From: Daphnia pulex
Lineage: Eukaryota > Arthropoda > Branchiopoda > Diplostraca > Daphniidae
DNA: 64,000 nucleotides
Assembly: GCF_021134715.1 (NCBI RefSeq)
Contig: NC_060024.1
Location: forward strand, 3,844,001 to 3,908,000
Direction of reading: 5' to 3'
The translations under genes and the position numbers were made by a program. Within the stretch, counting starts at the first letter, position 1, and every line of letters starts with the position of its first letter. Shown here one piece after another: positions 23,380 to 40,924 of this stretch. The notes beneath the pieces were generated by a model. That model made no database searches and had not been told where the DNA came from. It saw nothing but the letters and a program-made list of their open reading frames with translations.

Positions 23380-24680
23380 CATGCGTAACCTGTGTCCGGA
23401 CAGCACTGTCAATGTCACGACTACTGAATAAAAAATTTATCGTGTATCGTCTTAGAAGAAATTGGCTAAAAATAAAGATGGCATTGAACATAGTTTTCTC
23501 TTATATTTGTAATATATAATACTATAGTCTTTTTCAAGGCAATATATCAAACTTGGTGCAATAACAATATGGAAAGTCAAAATGTTGCAAAACTTTTGGA
23601 AAATGGCGACGAAAGTATTTCCGCCTCTGGTACATACATCTGGTGCAAAAACAGTTACCAGCAAATATAATCGTGCAAAAAGAAACCAAAAAGTGAAATG
23701 CGTGATGTCCTTATAACGAAAAGACAAGATATGATGCACCAGATACTATTTAATGGTCCAATAAAATACTTGGACATCCTGCTTTTCTATGTGTATAGAT
23801 ACATTTGCAAAAGAAAGTCCTGAAAATGGCCATTGGAATTCCCCCACCCCCTCCCAAAATTTCGCAACATAGTGATAGAATATAGGTTATATAGATTCTG
23901 CATGTGTATACCTGGAAACGTATTATAGCCACTCAAGATATATATATATATTTATACGATGCTATGGTTGTATATTTCTTAAATCTCAAATATTATAGCA
24001 GCGCGGCAATAAACAATGACTATACTCTGAGAATACCCCACACATAATTTCGTTGTTTCAATGGTGAGCTGAATTTTTCCAGCATCAGCTGTCGATTTCT
24101 GTTGGGAATAACCCAGTATACAGCAAATGTATTGGTTGTCTCAGACACAAACACACATGAGAACTGACTAGCTAGTTATTATAATACCTCTCGTCATGCT
24201 GGGAACAAACATTGGTGGAATTCTCATACAAATAAGACAAGGTCGAATTAATATAATAAGGAATTGAATCAACGTTAACAGCAGCACGCTGTGACAGAAA
24301 ATAAAGAAGCACTTTATTATATTGAATCTCGTACTCGTTGTATATCAAAATGTATAATCCTACACATCAAGGAAACCAGTTAGAATTACACAATCATAAA
24401 AAGTAAAGCGCAACTCTTCTGTAACATTTTGGGAAATCTTCCATGTTTATTCGAATAATGTTCCGATTGTTTTTAAATTTCTTTGCCAACAGTTTGGAAA
24501 ATCACCACAGCGTCGAAACATATAGCCTTAACTGTTTGCTTCGAATGAGGAAAGAGCAACGACTTATTCCGTTACAAGGTTTGGGAAATACCTAAAATAA
24601 AAAATGAAGCAACTGTTTATAGGAATGAATACCGATGAGCATTATTGGAAGGATGCCATGAAACCGGATGACCTAACCCC
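23380..24680. other. intergenic, no gene seen
   Basis: AT-rich with only short chance frames. A run of TA repeats sits near 23940-23955. A weak TATA-like TTTAAAAG at about 24690 precedes the next gene. Confidence 0.5.
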
Positions 24681-24791
24681 CACAAGCAGTTTAAAAGAGA
24701 GGATGTTCAGCATAGAGAGGCATAATTCGACTGGTGTTTGCTGCAGCATCAGCACATTGCTGGCTTTAATATTGCTTTAATTTTGTCCAGC

Positions 24792-25494
24792 ATGATGCGC
24801 TTCTACTTGCTCCAGCTCTGTACCATTTTTGGCTTCCTTATTTTCCAATGTCAGGCTTACCAACAGCACCATCAGCAGAGTAAGGATTTCACATTTACTT
24901 ATTTTAGCTAATGAATAATATAGCCTAATATATATAATATCTTATGAAACAATTAATCGATTATTGATACAATATAGAGTATAGGCTAATATATTCTCAT
25001 TATGATAACTTATTATTCCTTATAATAAATGATGGACAGTTAAACTATAATTTGTTGTTTTTTTAAAAGAATTCAGTCTCAGGAGAGAATTCGCCAGGTG
25101 TGGTTCGTCTAATTATCCGTATCCCGGACCAGTTGCCCAACTGATTGACATCAGAAACGACCCGGAAACCCGCAAGAGAGGAGAGGCCTTGATCTCAACT
25201 TTTCAAAGGACTTATTTTTCCCAAGACGAGAAGACTTATGGTGAGACAGGTATCCCCATTGTCTCCGACGTGCACAACAACAAGATTATCCTGCAACAAA
25301 TATTCAAACAGCGCGGGAAATTCTGGGTCAAGTTGGAATTGATTCTTCCCATCTTCTACATTGTGCCGGGCCCGACCTCCATTTCCTCTGTGATTCTAGA
25401 AGCCAACACGGAGTTTCCCATCAATCTTATACGACGCGCTTTTCTCATCAGCATGAAAGAATGTCTCTACGTTAGGCTCAGTCAAAACTATTAA
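24792..25494 (+). CDS. small secreted protein, unknown family
   Basis: Exon 24792-24879 joins exon 25070-25494 (GT-AG, phase 1), giving about 170 residues. The start has two ATGs; the first gives MMRFYLLQLCTIFGFLIFQC, a typical signal peptide ending near CQA. The mature part has a Gln/His-rich start, then ARCGSSNYPYPGPVAQLIDI, a middle with KFWVKLELILPIFYIVPGPT, and a C terminus ending RLSQNY. Cysteines are few. I do not recognise the family. It has only one intron and looks intact. Confidence 0.7.
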
Positions 25495-26385
25495 GCATTT
25501 TCCATAAATCAACCAGTTAATTTATTCTAACATATTATAACTGTTTTTAATTATTAGCTTGTAACACGTAGTTTGCTTTTTATAGGCCCTATTGTATTAC
25601 TATACTGGCAGTAAATTCTAATTGGATTAGACTAAACACGATAAATAAAAATTAAATGTTCCCCATCACTTTTCTCGTTAATTTTACTCACAAAAATCAA
25701 CGATACAATTATATTAACTAAAATAATATTCCATTGTGTATAATATTTAACAAAGAATCATTTGTCTAATACTGTATCTATACGCTTCAATTGAGCAAGT
25801 AGGTAGTGTGAGACTTTCCATGCATATAATCCATTATGACCTAGTTTAGAAACAAGCACCGTAGCAGTAAAATAAAAACAATAAACCTAATGTTATTATA
25901 TGCTCTTAATCGCGAGGATTGGCCAGCATCAGACGGTCAGTATCTTGTTCTCCATCTAATCCAACTAAAAAACCAAAAGAAAAAAAAACGGACATATGCG
26001 TATACAATATTAGTCGGCTATAGCGTGTATATATGGCAAAATAAGTTCAATCTATACCGCACGTGTAATATAATTTGGTTTTATTCTCATTGAACTGAAA
26101 CGTTCATCAAAACCACACAACCATATCTTTCAATTGCGCGCTATTCCACGACCACAATGTTACTCGAATATCTAACTCGAAATATATGTATAATGCGCAT
26201 TAGCATGGCGGGGAAAAGAACGAAGAATGGCATGTCAGATGATACAATCAATCGATTACTGGACTCTATGGGGAATAAACCAGACCACACCAATAACCAT
26301 TATATTAACAGACCCCTCGATTTTCATGCTATATATTTCATCTGCCGTGGTCAAGGGCCTAGGGTTATATACAGGCCATCACGCA
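25495..26385. other. intergenic, no gene seen
   Basis: AT-rich. Frames at 25890-26093 and 26157-26471 lack splice support and recognisable content. Confidence 0.5.
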
Positions 26386-26386
26386 T

Positions 26387-26398
26387 ATATATAAAGGC
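26387..26398 (+). promoter_or_regulatory. TATA box of cuticle-like gene 1
   Basis: ATATATATAAAGG lies about 75 bases before the start codon at 26468, at the right distance for a start site near 26418 (CATCCTTC). Confidence 0.6.
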
Positions 26399-26467
26399 GT
26401 TGTCTTATCCGATTTTATTTACTATACACATCATCCTTCTAACAGTGCAGAACAATTTGACATCATC

Positions 26468-27153
26468 ATGAGCATCTATTATGTAATACTGGTGAGTAAT
26501 ATAAATCAAAATTGTCAATAACTGCTAGTTGTTTGACACTCGGCTATTTATTGAATCTATACTGAATGAAACAGACGTTGTGTTCACTTCTGACGAGCCT
26601 GACAGCATCTGGAACACAGTCAAACATCCGACAGCAGCAGTCTCAAGAAGATCAGCAAGGATATTTTCAATATTTGAATTCCCCCGCATTCCTTCAGTAT
26701 GAATTCGGGTTCAATCGCGGAAGTCCCACTCATCAAATATCGCGCCATGAGCAATTCAAAAATGGAAATTTCCGCTCTAAGGTTTATCTATATTTATGAT
26801 CTACTATTTAAGATCTTACTATCCTTATAGAACATTTATATAGAATTATTTGTGTTATATTACTAAATCACCGTAAATCACGCATCTTCAGTTATATATT
26901 CATCATAATTTGATCTTAGGTCGAATGGAGCGATAGTTATGAAGGAATAGGTAGTCATTATTTTGATTACAACCACGGCAGCTCTTCGGCTGAATACACA
27001 GCAGCACCCGAATATCATACTCCTAGCTTTATTAAGCCTGCATATGATAGCAAGCCAGCTGCGACACACGACATCACACAAGATACGACTCAGCAGCAGC
27101 AGCCAAGTTTCGACACTCTTTTTCGTTTTCCTAATCCTAATAATGCTTCATGA
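26468..27153 (+). CDS. secreted, cuticle-like protein 1
   Basis: Exons 26468-26491, 26575-26781 and 26920-27153 join in phase 0 with GT-AG ends and encode 154 residues. The signal peptide is split by intron 1 (MSIYYVIL then TLCSLLTSLTASG). The mature protein has a Gln-rich stretch, then the core FLQYEFGFNRGSPTHQISRH, NGNFRSK and VEWSDSYEGIGSHYFDYNHG, and a Pro/Gln-rich tail. The YxF...GNF...SY.G...YDYNH layout recalls arthropod cuticle proteins but is not a clean Rebers-Riddiford domain. A paralogue follows at 27.7 kb with the same exon plan. Confidence 0.7.
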
Positions 27154-27636
27154 ATGATTGATTTAGTTTTCATGATATGTGATTTATTTATACATTTGAT
27201 AATATTTATAACACATAAACAATTAAAAGGCAAAGTAGGCCTATCGCATGTAATTTATAAGATTGGCGTTATATACGAGATAATATAAAGGAATATATAT
27301 ACAAATGTTTCCATATCGATGAGGTCTATAATATATGTCCCAAGACTTTTTTTTGTCTGATACAGTACATGCAGGTATAGGCCTATTATCCGTTATTATG
27401 ACATAACGTTGATGGCTACGTATTACAGTAAACGTCATACACTAGATTAATTGGGGTAGGAAAAACCAACCACACTTTACCGTAAATCCATCCATCCATC
27501 CATTGTGTCAATCATGAAAATATTATTTGAGGTCTCCTATAATATACATGCACAATGCAGCCGAGAAGTATACTGTACATTGTTTTATTCACTGAGAAGC
27601 TCTCTTGAATTCAGAGCTATGTGATGGGCTCCTGTC

Positions 27637-27648
27637 CATATATAAATA
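27637..27648 (+). promoter_or_regulatory. TATA box of cuticle-like gene 2
   Basis: CATATATAAATA lies about 85 bases before the start codon at 27727. The 480 bases between the two genes hold no other feature. Confidence 0.55.
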
Positions 27649-27726
27649 TATGAGAGTGGTAGTTTTTCTTACAGTGCATTGCAGTGTCTGAATTCGGAGC
27701 GTCATCACGTGCAGCACTATTCAGAC

Positions 27727-28662
27727 ATGAATATCCAATACATTTCGGTAAGTTATGCTGGAAATATTGGTTTATTTGCACAGTATGGAAAGGATTATCC
27801 GCGATTTTTATACATATAAAAATTTAGTCTAGATATACAATAGATTTTAAAAATTAAATATATAGTTTTTTATTCTTATAATATAGGCCTATGTATAGCT
27901 TCGTGCACTCTATGTATGTGTATATTAGTTAAATATTCTGGATATAATTGAAAAGGTTTTCATTTGCGTTGCCGGCTGGACAAGGGTGGTGCTACCTGTA
28001 AAGTCGAATGCTATATTAGCTATACCAGCAACAGGACAAATCAATAACTTCCAATACGTCAATATCCCAGCCGAGCATCAGTACGAATTTGCTTTCAATC
28101 GTGGCAGTCCCGAACATCAGATTTCGCGCCACCAGCTAGTCAAAGACGGCAACTTCCTAGCCAAGGTATTATGAAACCGCAAAAAAGTTTAACTTTAAAT
28201 CTTATGTCTTATTATCTTATTACTTCAATATTCATAATAACTTTTCGTATATTATATCAGATCAAGTGGAGCGACACTCACGAAGGTATGGGTAGCAGCT
28301 ATTTTGATTATAACCATGGCAATCGTGAAAGCATCACTATTAGGGCCAATTATTACGAGCCCATCGCTCATCAGCATCAATACCAACCCGAGTATTACAA
28401 ATCAGAAGAAACGGCCAGCAACAGCGAATTGGAGCCAGATTATGCAGATTTCGACGATAGAAACGATGAAGTTCAAACTGATGAGCCCGAGTTATTTGAT
28501 TCCATCAGCAAGCCACCATCATCAGCTCTCGCATCAGCTGTTGTTGCCTCTGCTTTGGTTCAGCAGCTGCCAAAGAAGAATATTGAAACGCTTTTCCGGC
28601 TGCCCACTCTCTCCATCGCCCAACATCTACTTAACGTCTACTCCTTAGTAGAGCCTCAATAA
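27727..28662 (+). CDS. secreted, cuticle-like protein 2
   Basis: Exons 27727-27747, 27956-28165 and 28261-28662 join in phase 0 (GT-AG), giving about 210 residues. It shares the core with its upstream neighbour (HQYEFAFNRGSPEHQISRH, DGNF, IKWSDTHEGMGSSYFDYNHG). It differs by a longer acidic C-terminal part (SNSELEPDYADFDDRN) and a hydrophobic Ala/Val-rich segment near the end. The signal peptide is MNIQYIS plus VFICVAG. Tandem duplication with a tail of different length is evident. The function is presumably structural and extracellular. Confidence 0.7.
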
Positions 28663-29155
28663 CCATCATACACAGCACGGGGCGTATTTTTCTGATTGTT
28701 ACGCGCCCTGAATGATCTCAAGAAATACCGATAGCATTGCACCTTGGAGTTGTTATCTATAGGCCTACAATACGTTTTTTTCATCTAATTTTTATAAATC
28801 TATTTGAGGCGTTACAACAGCCGTTATTATACTTTAGGACTTTCCTTAATTTGCATACTTTTTTCTGCAATTTCAACCCTTACTGCTTACGGCAGCGTAT
28901 ATAACTGGTCTCGCTGCTAAAACGGAAAAAAATGATGAATATTGTCTAAGGATTTGATCTTGTTATTATTTTATTTTTTGATCCCATCAATCATTTGTTT
29001 GTTTTGCTTATTATTTCCAAGAATAAACACACCCAAAAAAACAGCGATCTAATAGCTTGATTCAAATTTCAACACATAGAAAAACGATAGTAAAACTGGT
29101 TTGTGCTATAGAATAACGTGTTATGCAGTTCATGCACACCTCGTCGCTTATTTGT
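28663..29155. other. intergenic, no gene seen
   Basis: 3' flank of cuticle-like gene 2 and 5' flank of esterase 1. No repeat or frame is supported. Confidence 0.5.
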
Positions 29156-29161
29156 TGTAGG

Positions 29162-29171
29162 CTATATATAG
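29162..29171 (+). promoter_or_regulatory. TATA box of carboxylesterase 1
   Basis: CTATATATAG lies about 95 bases before the start codon of the esterase at 29261. Confidence 0.5.
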
Positions 29172-29260
29172 TATATATGTTGTGTTCGCCGTAAAGATAT
29201 TCCGCGCAACATTTCCCGACCAGCGAGATTCATCACTCTGCTGCAAAGCCCTACTATCAA

Positions 29261-31941
<2,681 letters not shown>

Positions 31942-32395
31942 TCTTTGCATAGGCTACTAAAAGAGGATTGCACGTACCCTTAAACCACCTTAAACGAGGG
32001 GAGAGATATTATTGTTATGTTAGTTTTATTAATTATATTATGGCCGAACATATTGTGAATTTTAAACTTGGTTCTTATCATTTTTCAAAAAGTATAAACC
32101 AAGTATAAACCAAAAAAAAAAATGCAACGCCATACGAATTGAAACAATTTCCTTATATCAAGACGAATACCAGCAGAATAAATGTTATTTCTGCTCCATT
32201 ATTCAATCAGCATGGTTCGTTATTCATTCCGACAACAACCGCACCAAAAGCGAGCTATGGCGCGATGCAAAAAATGTAATGGCATAATAAACTTGTTTGT
32301 AATATTATAACGTGTTATAGGTTCAATCATCAGCAGCACTCCTCACATGATAACGGTACTATAAAACACATATATTCCGCGTATATAACCTTTCC

Positions 32396-33012
32396 CAACC
32401 ATTGAAAATTTGCACCAGCACTTTGCTGCAAAGCTCCACTATTAAATGGAACGCGCTTGATCATGCAGCTTCTTCCTGATTTTAATTAACTTTTATTATT
32501 GCTGTTTGATATTGCTGTATGCCAAGCGAAAATGTACAAGTGCGCGCGTATTCGCCCAGATAAATGGGTCAATTCAATATTATGAAATGTGAAAACGTCA
32601 TTTTATTTTATTGATTAACTAAGGCATAATTTCATCAGGTCAAGTAGAGCAATACTCACGAAAGCGCTGTGGGTGATGGCAGCTATTTTGATTATAAAAC
32701 CATGGGGAAATATGGTGCTGGTAGCAATATATAGTACATTAAAACCAAGCGTATTATTACGATCCTACTCAGTAACAGTACAAATCAGAAGAAACCGCCA
32801 ACAGCGAATTGGAGCCAGATTATGCAGATTTCGACGATAAAAACAAAAACGATGAAGTTCAAACTGAACCGGCCGAGTTTTGTCTGTTTCCAAGCCATCA
32901 ACAGCGCTATTCCAAACCGTCTTTTGATTCGGCTGCTGCAGAAAAATATCTAAACACTTTATTAAAAATGCGTTATGTACTTTTTGGACGACAGTACTTT
33001 TTGAATTTGTAA
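32396..33012 (+). pseudogene. chimeric relic: decayed esterase exon 1 joined to cuticle-like exon 3
   Basis: 32400-32535 matches the 5' end of carboxylesterase 1 (CTGCTGCAAAG, an ATGGAACGC start, a decayed signal peptide and CCAAGCG), but the reading frame is destroyed. At 32637-33012 it is followed by a copy of the last exon of the cuticle-like gene (AGCAGCTATTTTGATTATAA; frame ELEPDYADFDD), also broken upstream. So one gene's head and another gene's tail were duplicated together or fused by deletion. From 31942 to 32395 there is only flanking sequence. Confidence 0.7.
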
Positions 33013-33386
33013 AAAGGACCGCAGCATTATTTCAACCATCTGTCCATCACAACGTCTAACTTTTTTCTAGCTATACAACAAAAAAAAATCAAATAAATAT
33101 CTATTAGCCTAAGGTCTTGATCTTGTTATTTCTTTTGATCCATCGTCGGCGAGAATATAAAAACACAGCAAAACAAGCGAGCCAACTATACTTATATAAG
33201 ATGCCAAAAAAATGAAGGCATCAACCGGTTTGTGAAATTAAGGTGTTTATTGGAATCATCCAATCCTATACGTGTCACATAACGGTATTATTCTATGTAG
33301 GATATACTCCGCGTATATCATTTCTCGGCCACAAGTGAAATTCATCCCTTGGTGATAGGTAGCTCCACATCAGCTGGCGCTGTCAA

Positions 33387-36104
<2,718 letters not shown>

Positions 36105-36552
36105 TCTTTGCATCGTCAACTATAAAAAAAAGGACCGCATTCATAATTTATTTATCCTCAAATGCAATGATGAGAGATGGTTAGATAAAAATAATATACA
36201 AGATATTAAACAACTTCGCGAATAAAGACAATTAACTTCCTCATTGAGACACAAGGACCGAAATCAGAAGGATATATTGAATCAATCACGTACAATTGAG
36301 TTGTCAGTTATAGCAACTGCTCAAGCTATATAGTAGCTATGGAATGCTTGTGTAGCAGTCTTTATTTATACCCTCGACCATTCGAAAATAAAAACCGATA
36401 TCTCTGCTTTGGCTTTGGCTTGTTAGAACAGCGTGGACTGTAGCTATAGTTCCTTATCTATTGGCGAAACATTCTATATAGCAGCGTCGTAGTACCTTTA
36501 GAAAACAGTCACACATTTGGTGGGACACACATAGTCTAAACACAGTCTGGAA

Positions 36553-39500
36553 ATGAAATCCTGCGCTAGCATTTTGAGTTTGCTGTCTGTCTGTTGTGTG
36601 ATTTTACAATGCCGAGCGGAACAGGAACCCACCGTGAATATTCCAGCCCTCGGCCAACTTCGAGGATCTCAAATGGTGTCGTTCTCCGGTCGAAAGTTTG
36701 ACGCTTTCAGAGGCATTCCCTACGCCGAGCCACCCGTTGGAAACCTGCGCTTCAGGGTATATGTTTTAAATTGCCGAATCATCGCATTAAATTTAAAACT
36801 GGCTCAAGATTCACGCAGTATTAAAGAATACAGAATTATCCCAGCTAGTCTAACTCAAATAGGCAGTACACATACAGGATCTATAGTTGCCAAGTTATTT
36901 GTTAAAATTCGCGCCATGGTTAGCATTCAAGGTCAGATACATTCAAAGAAATGCCCCAAGGGATCATGCAATTCACTAGAATAGCTCAGCTCATATACAG
37001 TATACCTTTGCCTTATATAAAAAAAGAAAACGTGAATTTGCAACTTAATGCAAGGTAATTAATTTACCACAATTTTATAGCACTCTGTCAATGTATCCAC
37101 AGCTTATTATCACGGCTTATCAGTCAAACAGTTCAGTTGTTATCGTTCATCAAAGGACAATGAGATGAAAGTTCTGTTTTGAATACAAATAATCAAAGTT
37201 AACGAATATCCCTTGGTTGCTGTTCACATAAAATTTCTTAATCAAAATCCTGGGTCAAAACTTAAAAACAACAAAAAAAAAAAGCAGGGTTGTTAATATC
37301 GGTAGCGGAATCGGTACCGATAGTATCGCCGATAGCGGTACTCAGTATCGGATCAGTATCGGCGGTACTTTTAAAAAAAGGGTACCGGAAGGGTATCGAG
37401 GTGGTATCGATCGATACTCCGATACCGATACTTCGTCTGTCATTATAGTCTGTCATTATAGTCTATCGTACAACAAAAAATGACGTCGCGAATGTTTGTC
37501 TGTGAAACTTTTTTTAAATATCGTGGCCCAGCCTCAAAAAGTGGAAACTCTTTATTCCAGTGCATGAAGTGTCCACCAAATGTTTTAAATAAGGAAGGGA
37601 AAGAAGCCCTGTTATCATGCAGTGATGTGTCGAGAAATAATCTTAAAAAACATTTGAAGGTATCTGTCAGTATTTGTATATTAAAATCCAAAACTACTAA
37701 TGATCTCAGATGCCTTGATTCTTCTTTCCCCTACATCCGTAAATTATTTATTCAGTTGAATACTGGTTTGCCATCAAGCGCCGCAGTAGAGCGTCTTTTT
37801 TCTCTTGGTGGAAGAGTCTTAACTCCGATGCGTACTCAACTAAGTGACCAACGTTTTGAATCGCTGGTTTTTCTTAGATCAAATGCTTCCCTTTTCAAGA
37901 TCTAGTTGTAATCTATAATTGGCATTCACATGATAAAATATATTGCTTGAAATTTGTAATTTTACGAGTCTAAATTTGTCCGGAAAGTATCGGTATCGGT
38001 ATCGGTATCGGTATCGCGATACTTTCGAAAACCAGTATCTGTAGCGGTATCGCCGATAGGGAAAATGCCGAGTAGCGGTAACGATATCGCCGGTATTATT
38101 TAAAAGTATCGTTAACAACCCTGGTCAAAAGACAACAGCCATATGTCAATCAAATGAATAAATAATATTATGGAAACTTTGAAACATTATTATAATATAG
38201 CACGCTATTAGTATTACTAACTATACTTGTTCTTTGTTCGGAATATTAATCTTTTTTTAAAAAAAACTTTATTTTATCGTATATATTTATAGGAGCCACT
38301 CCCAGCTAAACCTTGGACAGGACGTGTGTTGGATGCAACCAATAAGGAAGGACCCACGTGTCTTCAAAATGACTTGCTCTCCAAGGTTGTCACCATTGGA
38401 CAAGAAGATTGCCTGGTGCTAAATGTCTACACTCCTAACGTAAATAATGAATGCCGGGAGATACTATATATAAACTGATTTTCAAAAACCCAATATCGAG
38501 TCATTGTAACGGGGATATTCTTACCTATTTCTGATGCATAGATTAACCCAATTGAAAAAGCCTTGCCGGTCATGGTCTGGATCCACGGTGGAGGTTTTAC
38601 TACGGGCAGCGGAAATTTCGAAACGGATTTTTATGGTCCTGGTTACATTCTCGATCGAGACGTCGTCCTTGTGACCTTCAATTACCGTTTAGGACTTTTT
38701 GGTAAATCAATCCACTCCAATAATAAATCAATCAATTTCACCAAAAATAAAAAAATAAAAAATCAGGTTTCTTGAGTACGGAAGACAAGGAAGCCCCTGG
38801 AAATTATGCGCTCATGGATCAGTCGCTGGCAATTAAGTATCAAATCAGATTTTTCAATTCTAATTTCATTTTTCAATTCAAAAATTTTTATTTGTGGAAT
38901 TATACTACTTATTGTTCAGGTGGGTGAAAGAACACATCGCCAATTTTGGAGGCAATCCAGACTCGATTACCATTTTTGGAGAAAGCGCTGGCAGCGCCAG
39001 CGTAGAGTTCCAAATACTGTCACCACATTCCAAAGGCAAGATAATTGAAAACTTATTTTATGATCTAATATGAAATTTTGTAGTAATGTAATGTACAATT
39101 TTCCCCATCCATTACATAATAGGCCTATAACCATCCATATAACACTAATTGAATGCTAGAATTTTATTGATTTTGATATGTATAGGATTATTCCATCGCG
39201 CTATTGCCCAATCTGGAGCCACCGGCTGTCCTTGGGCATTACACAGAAGTGTTGGAGAATATACTCGCCTTCTGGCCGAAGATTTGAATTGCCCAACATC
39301 AAACTCTCGGGAGTTACTGGCCTGCCTGAGAAATATAGACGCTAAACAAATTATGGAATCCAGAAAAAAGCTGATGATTCCAATCGTAATAAAAATAAGA
39401 ATTACATTTTTACATTGATGTACTAATGCGCATTGAAAAACTAAAATGTCTTCACTTATTTAAATTCAAGTCATTTGGGTTGTACCCCGTCGCTTTCGGA

Positions 39501-40617
39501 CCGCGCGTCGACTCCGAGCGAGAGTTCCCGTTCCTTCCGGATAGCCCGGAAGTACTTGTGTCACGCAAACAGTTCAATCACGTGCCAATTATTGCTGGTC
39601 TGACTAAAGATGAAGGGGGCCTTTTTGCTGCAAGTATAAATTTTATTTATTGCCTAGTTTCATTTAGTAGGCCTATAGACTCAAAAATAATTTTGATCAT
39701 TGTTCAAATGTCAATAAGGTCTGGCTGGCCCTTACGGCGAAAATTTGGAACTGCTGAAAAAAGATCCCGTTGATGCCGTGCTTTACGCAATCGGCATGGA
39801 AAAGCACAAGAACGGACTTGAAATCGCTCAGAAGGCCCACGATCACTATTTCGTCAGCAAGGAAAATAACGACATGATAACACAATACGGAGAGGTCTAA
39901 AATATTATACAACAAATTCTTACGTGTTACTAATTTTACCAAATTTTCCTAATTTAAAAATAAAAATGAAAGTTGACGTCTGACATCGGTTTCTTCAAAT
40001 GCGTCGATGACTCCGTTAAATTACTGCGCCAGTACAGCGACCAGCCCGTTTACTACTACCACTACGCTCACAAGGGCCAGAATAACCTTGCTAAAATTTT
40101 CAATGCGCCTCCGGAGTTGGATTTTGGTGAATTGAATCGCATATTAAAATAACTGTGTCCAGTCTGATGATGAGCTGACGATAAATTTTTTACATTATTG
40201 TTCAGGTGTTGCCCACGGCGATGAGCTCTTGTTGATGTTCACCAGCAATTTGAACCCACCAATGACCGATGCCAATGACATTAAAGCCTCGAAAATGCTG
40301 CTCGATTTGTGGACATCGTTTGCATCGAACGGGTAAGCTATGCATTTGATTCTTCCGATTGTTTTTCATTCAAATGATTCAGCGTCTTGTGTTTAATTAT
40401 TTTCATTTTGTCGCATATTTGCATTCATAGAGTACCGCAAAGTGAGGAAATTATGGGCCATTGGCTTCCGACGACTCATCAACAGCCCCGCTATCTCCAA
40501 ATCGACTTGGAGAGTCCATCTCTAATCAACGGCGAGATGCCGTTCCATTCAAAACTCGACTTTTGGCGCTCTTTATTGGGTCCCTACTCTGACGCCCCAG
40601 TCAAAGAAGAATTGTAA
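36553..40617 (+). CDS. carboxylesterase 3 (type-B, KEEL tail)
   Basis: Exons: 36553-36756, 38293-38439, 38542-38701, 38767-38836, 38920-39035, 39186-39385, 39471-39633, 39719-39894, 39973-40126, 40206-40332, 40431-40617; 567 residues, in phase throughout. The signal peptide ends near LQCRA. The triad is Ser216 (GESAGS, with Ser where its paralogues have Gly), Glu347 (TKDEGG) and His467 (VAHGDE). The C terminus is VKEEL, so the last four residues, KEEL, resemble the HxEL/KDEL ER-retention tails known in animal carboxylesterases; ER-lumen location is inferred. Intron 5 uses a GC donor (AAAG|GCAAGA). Intron 1 is 1.5 kb because it holds a deleted hAT transposon. Confidence 0.92.
37285..38123 (+). 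mobile_element. deleted hAT transposon in intron 1 of esterase 3
   Basis: The ends are CAGGGTTGTTAAT and its inverse GTTAACAACCCTG. Next to them are subterminal arrays of TATCGG/CCGATA, for example five TATCGG units at 37988-38016. The length is 839 bp. It encodes one 141-codon frame (separate entry). A clean 8-bp target duplication is not seen: GTCAAAAG flanks the right end, and the nearest GTCAAAA on the left is at 37254-37260, 24 bases away from the left end. Confidence 0.85.
37480..37905 (+). CDS. BED finger fused to hAT dimerisation domain (internally deleted transposase)
   Basis: The frame has a BED-like zinc finger at its N terminus ([20 protein letters not shown] ... NNLKKHLK). It then jumps to the hAT C-terminal dimerisation block ([37 protein letters not shown]). 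The catalytic core of about 400 residues is missing, yet the two ends stay in one frame of 141 codons. Such a product could bind element ends and dimerise without cutting. Whether it is expressed is unknown; splicing of the host intron would remove it from the esterase mRNA. Confidence 0.75.
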   Translation: MTSRMFVCETFFKYRGPASKSGNSLFQCMKCPPNVLNKEGKEALLSCSDVSRNNLKKHLKVSVSICILKSKTTNDLRCLDSSFPYIRKLFIQLNTGLPSSAAVERLFSLGGRVLTPMRTQLSDQRFESLVFLRSNASLFKI

Positions 40618-40924
40618 TCATCAATTCCGAAGGGAGCTGATGTGCGTCTCAATGCACGAAACTTTAATTGCCTTTATAGCATTATTATGCCATATACTAG
40701 ACTAATCGAATGAAGAGAGTCATACTGATTTTTTTGTGCCTGTGGCATTATTGTTACGTCAGATACAGGGGAGAGTTGTACCTACTATAGTCGCCTATCT
40801 TTTTTGTATGAAATCATGTTTTTGCAATTTTTTAATATTATTATTAAAAATCCCAACTCGTTCACTCCTTCTTACCATCAATAGACTGTTTTTTGTACGC
40901 CGCTCGCCCAGCAGTATACTTTAA

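Noticed and set aside
26157-26471. 104-codon plus frame overlapping the promoter of cuticle-like gene 1
   Set aside because: It runs through the TATA box and start region and resembles no protein.
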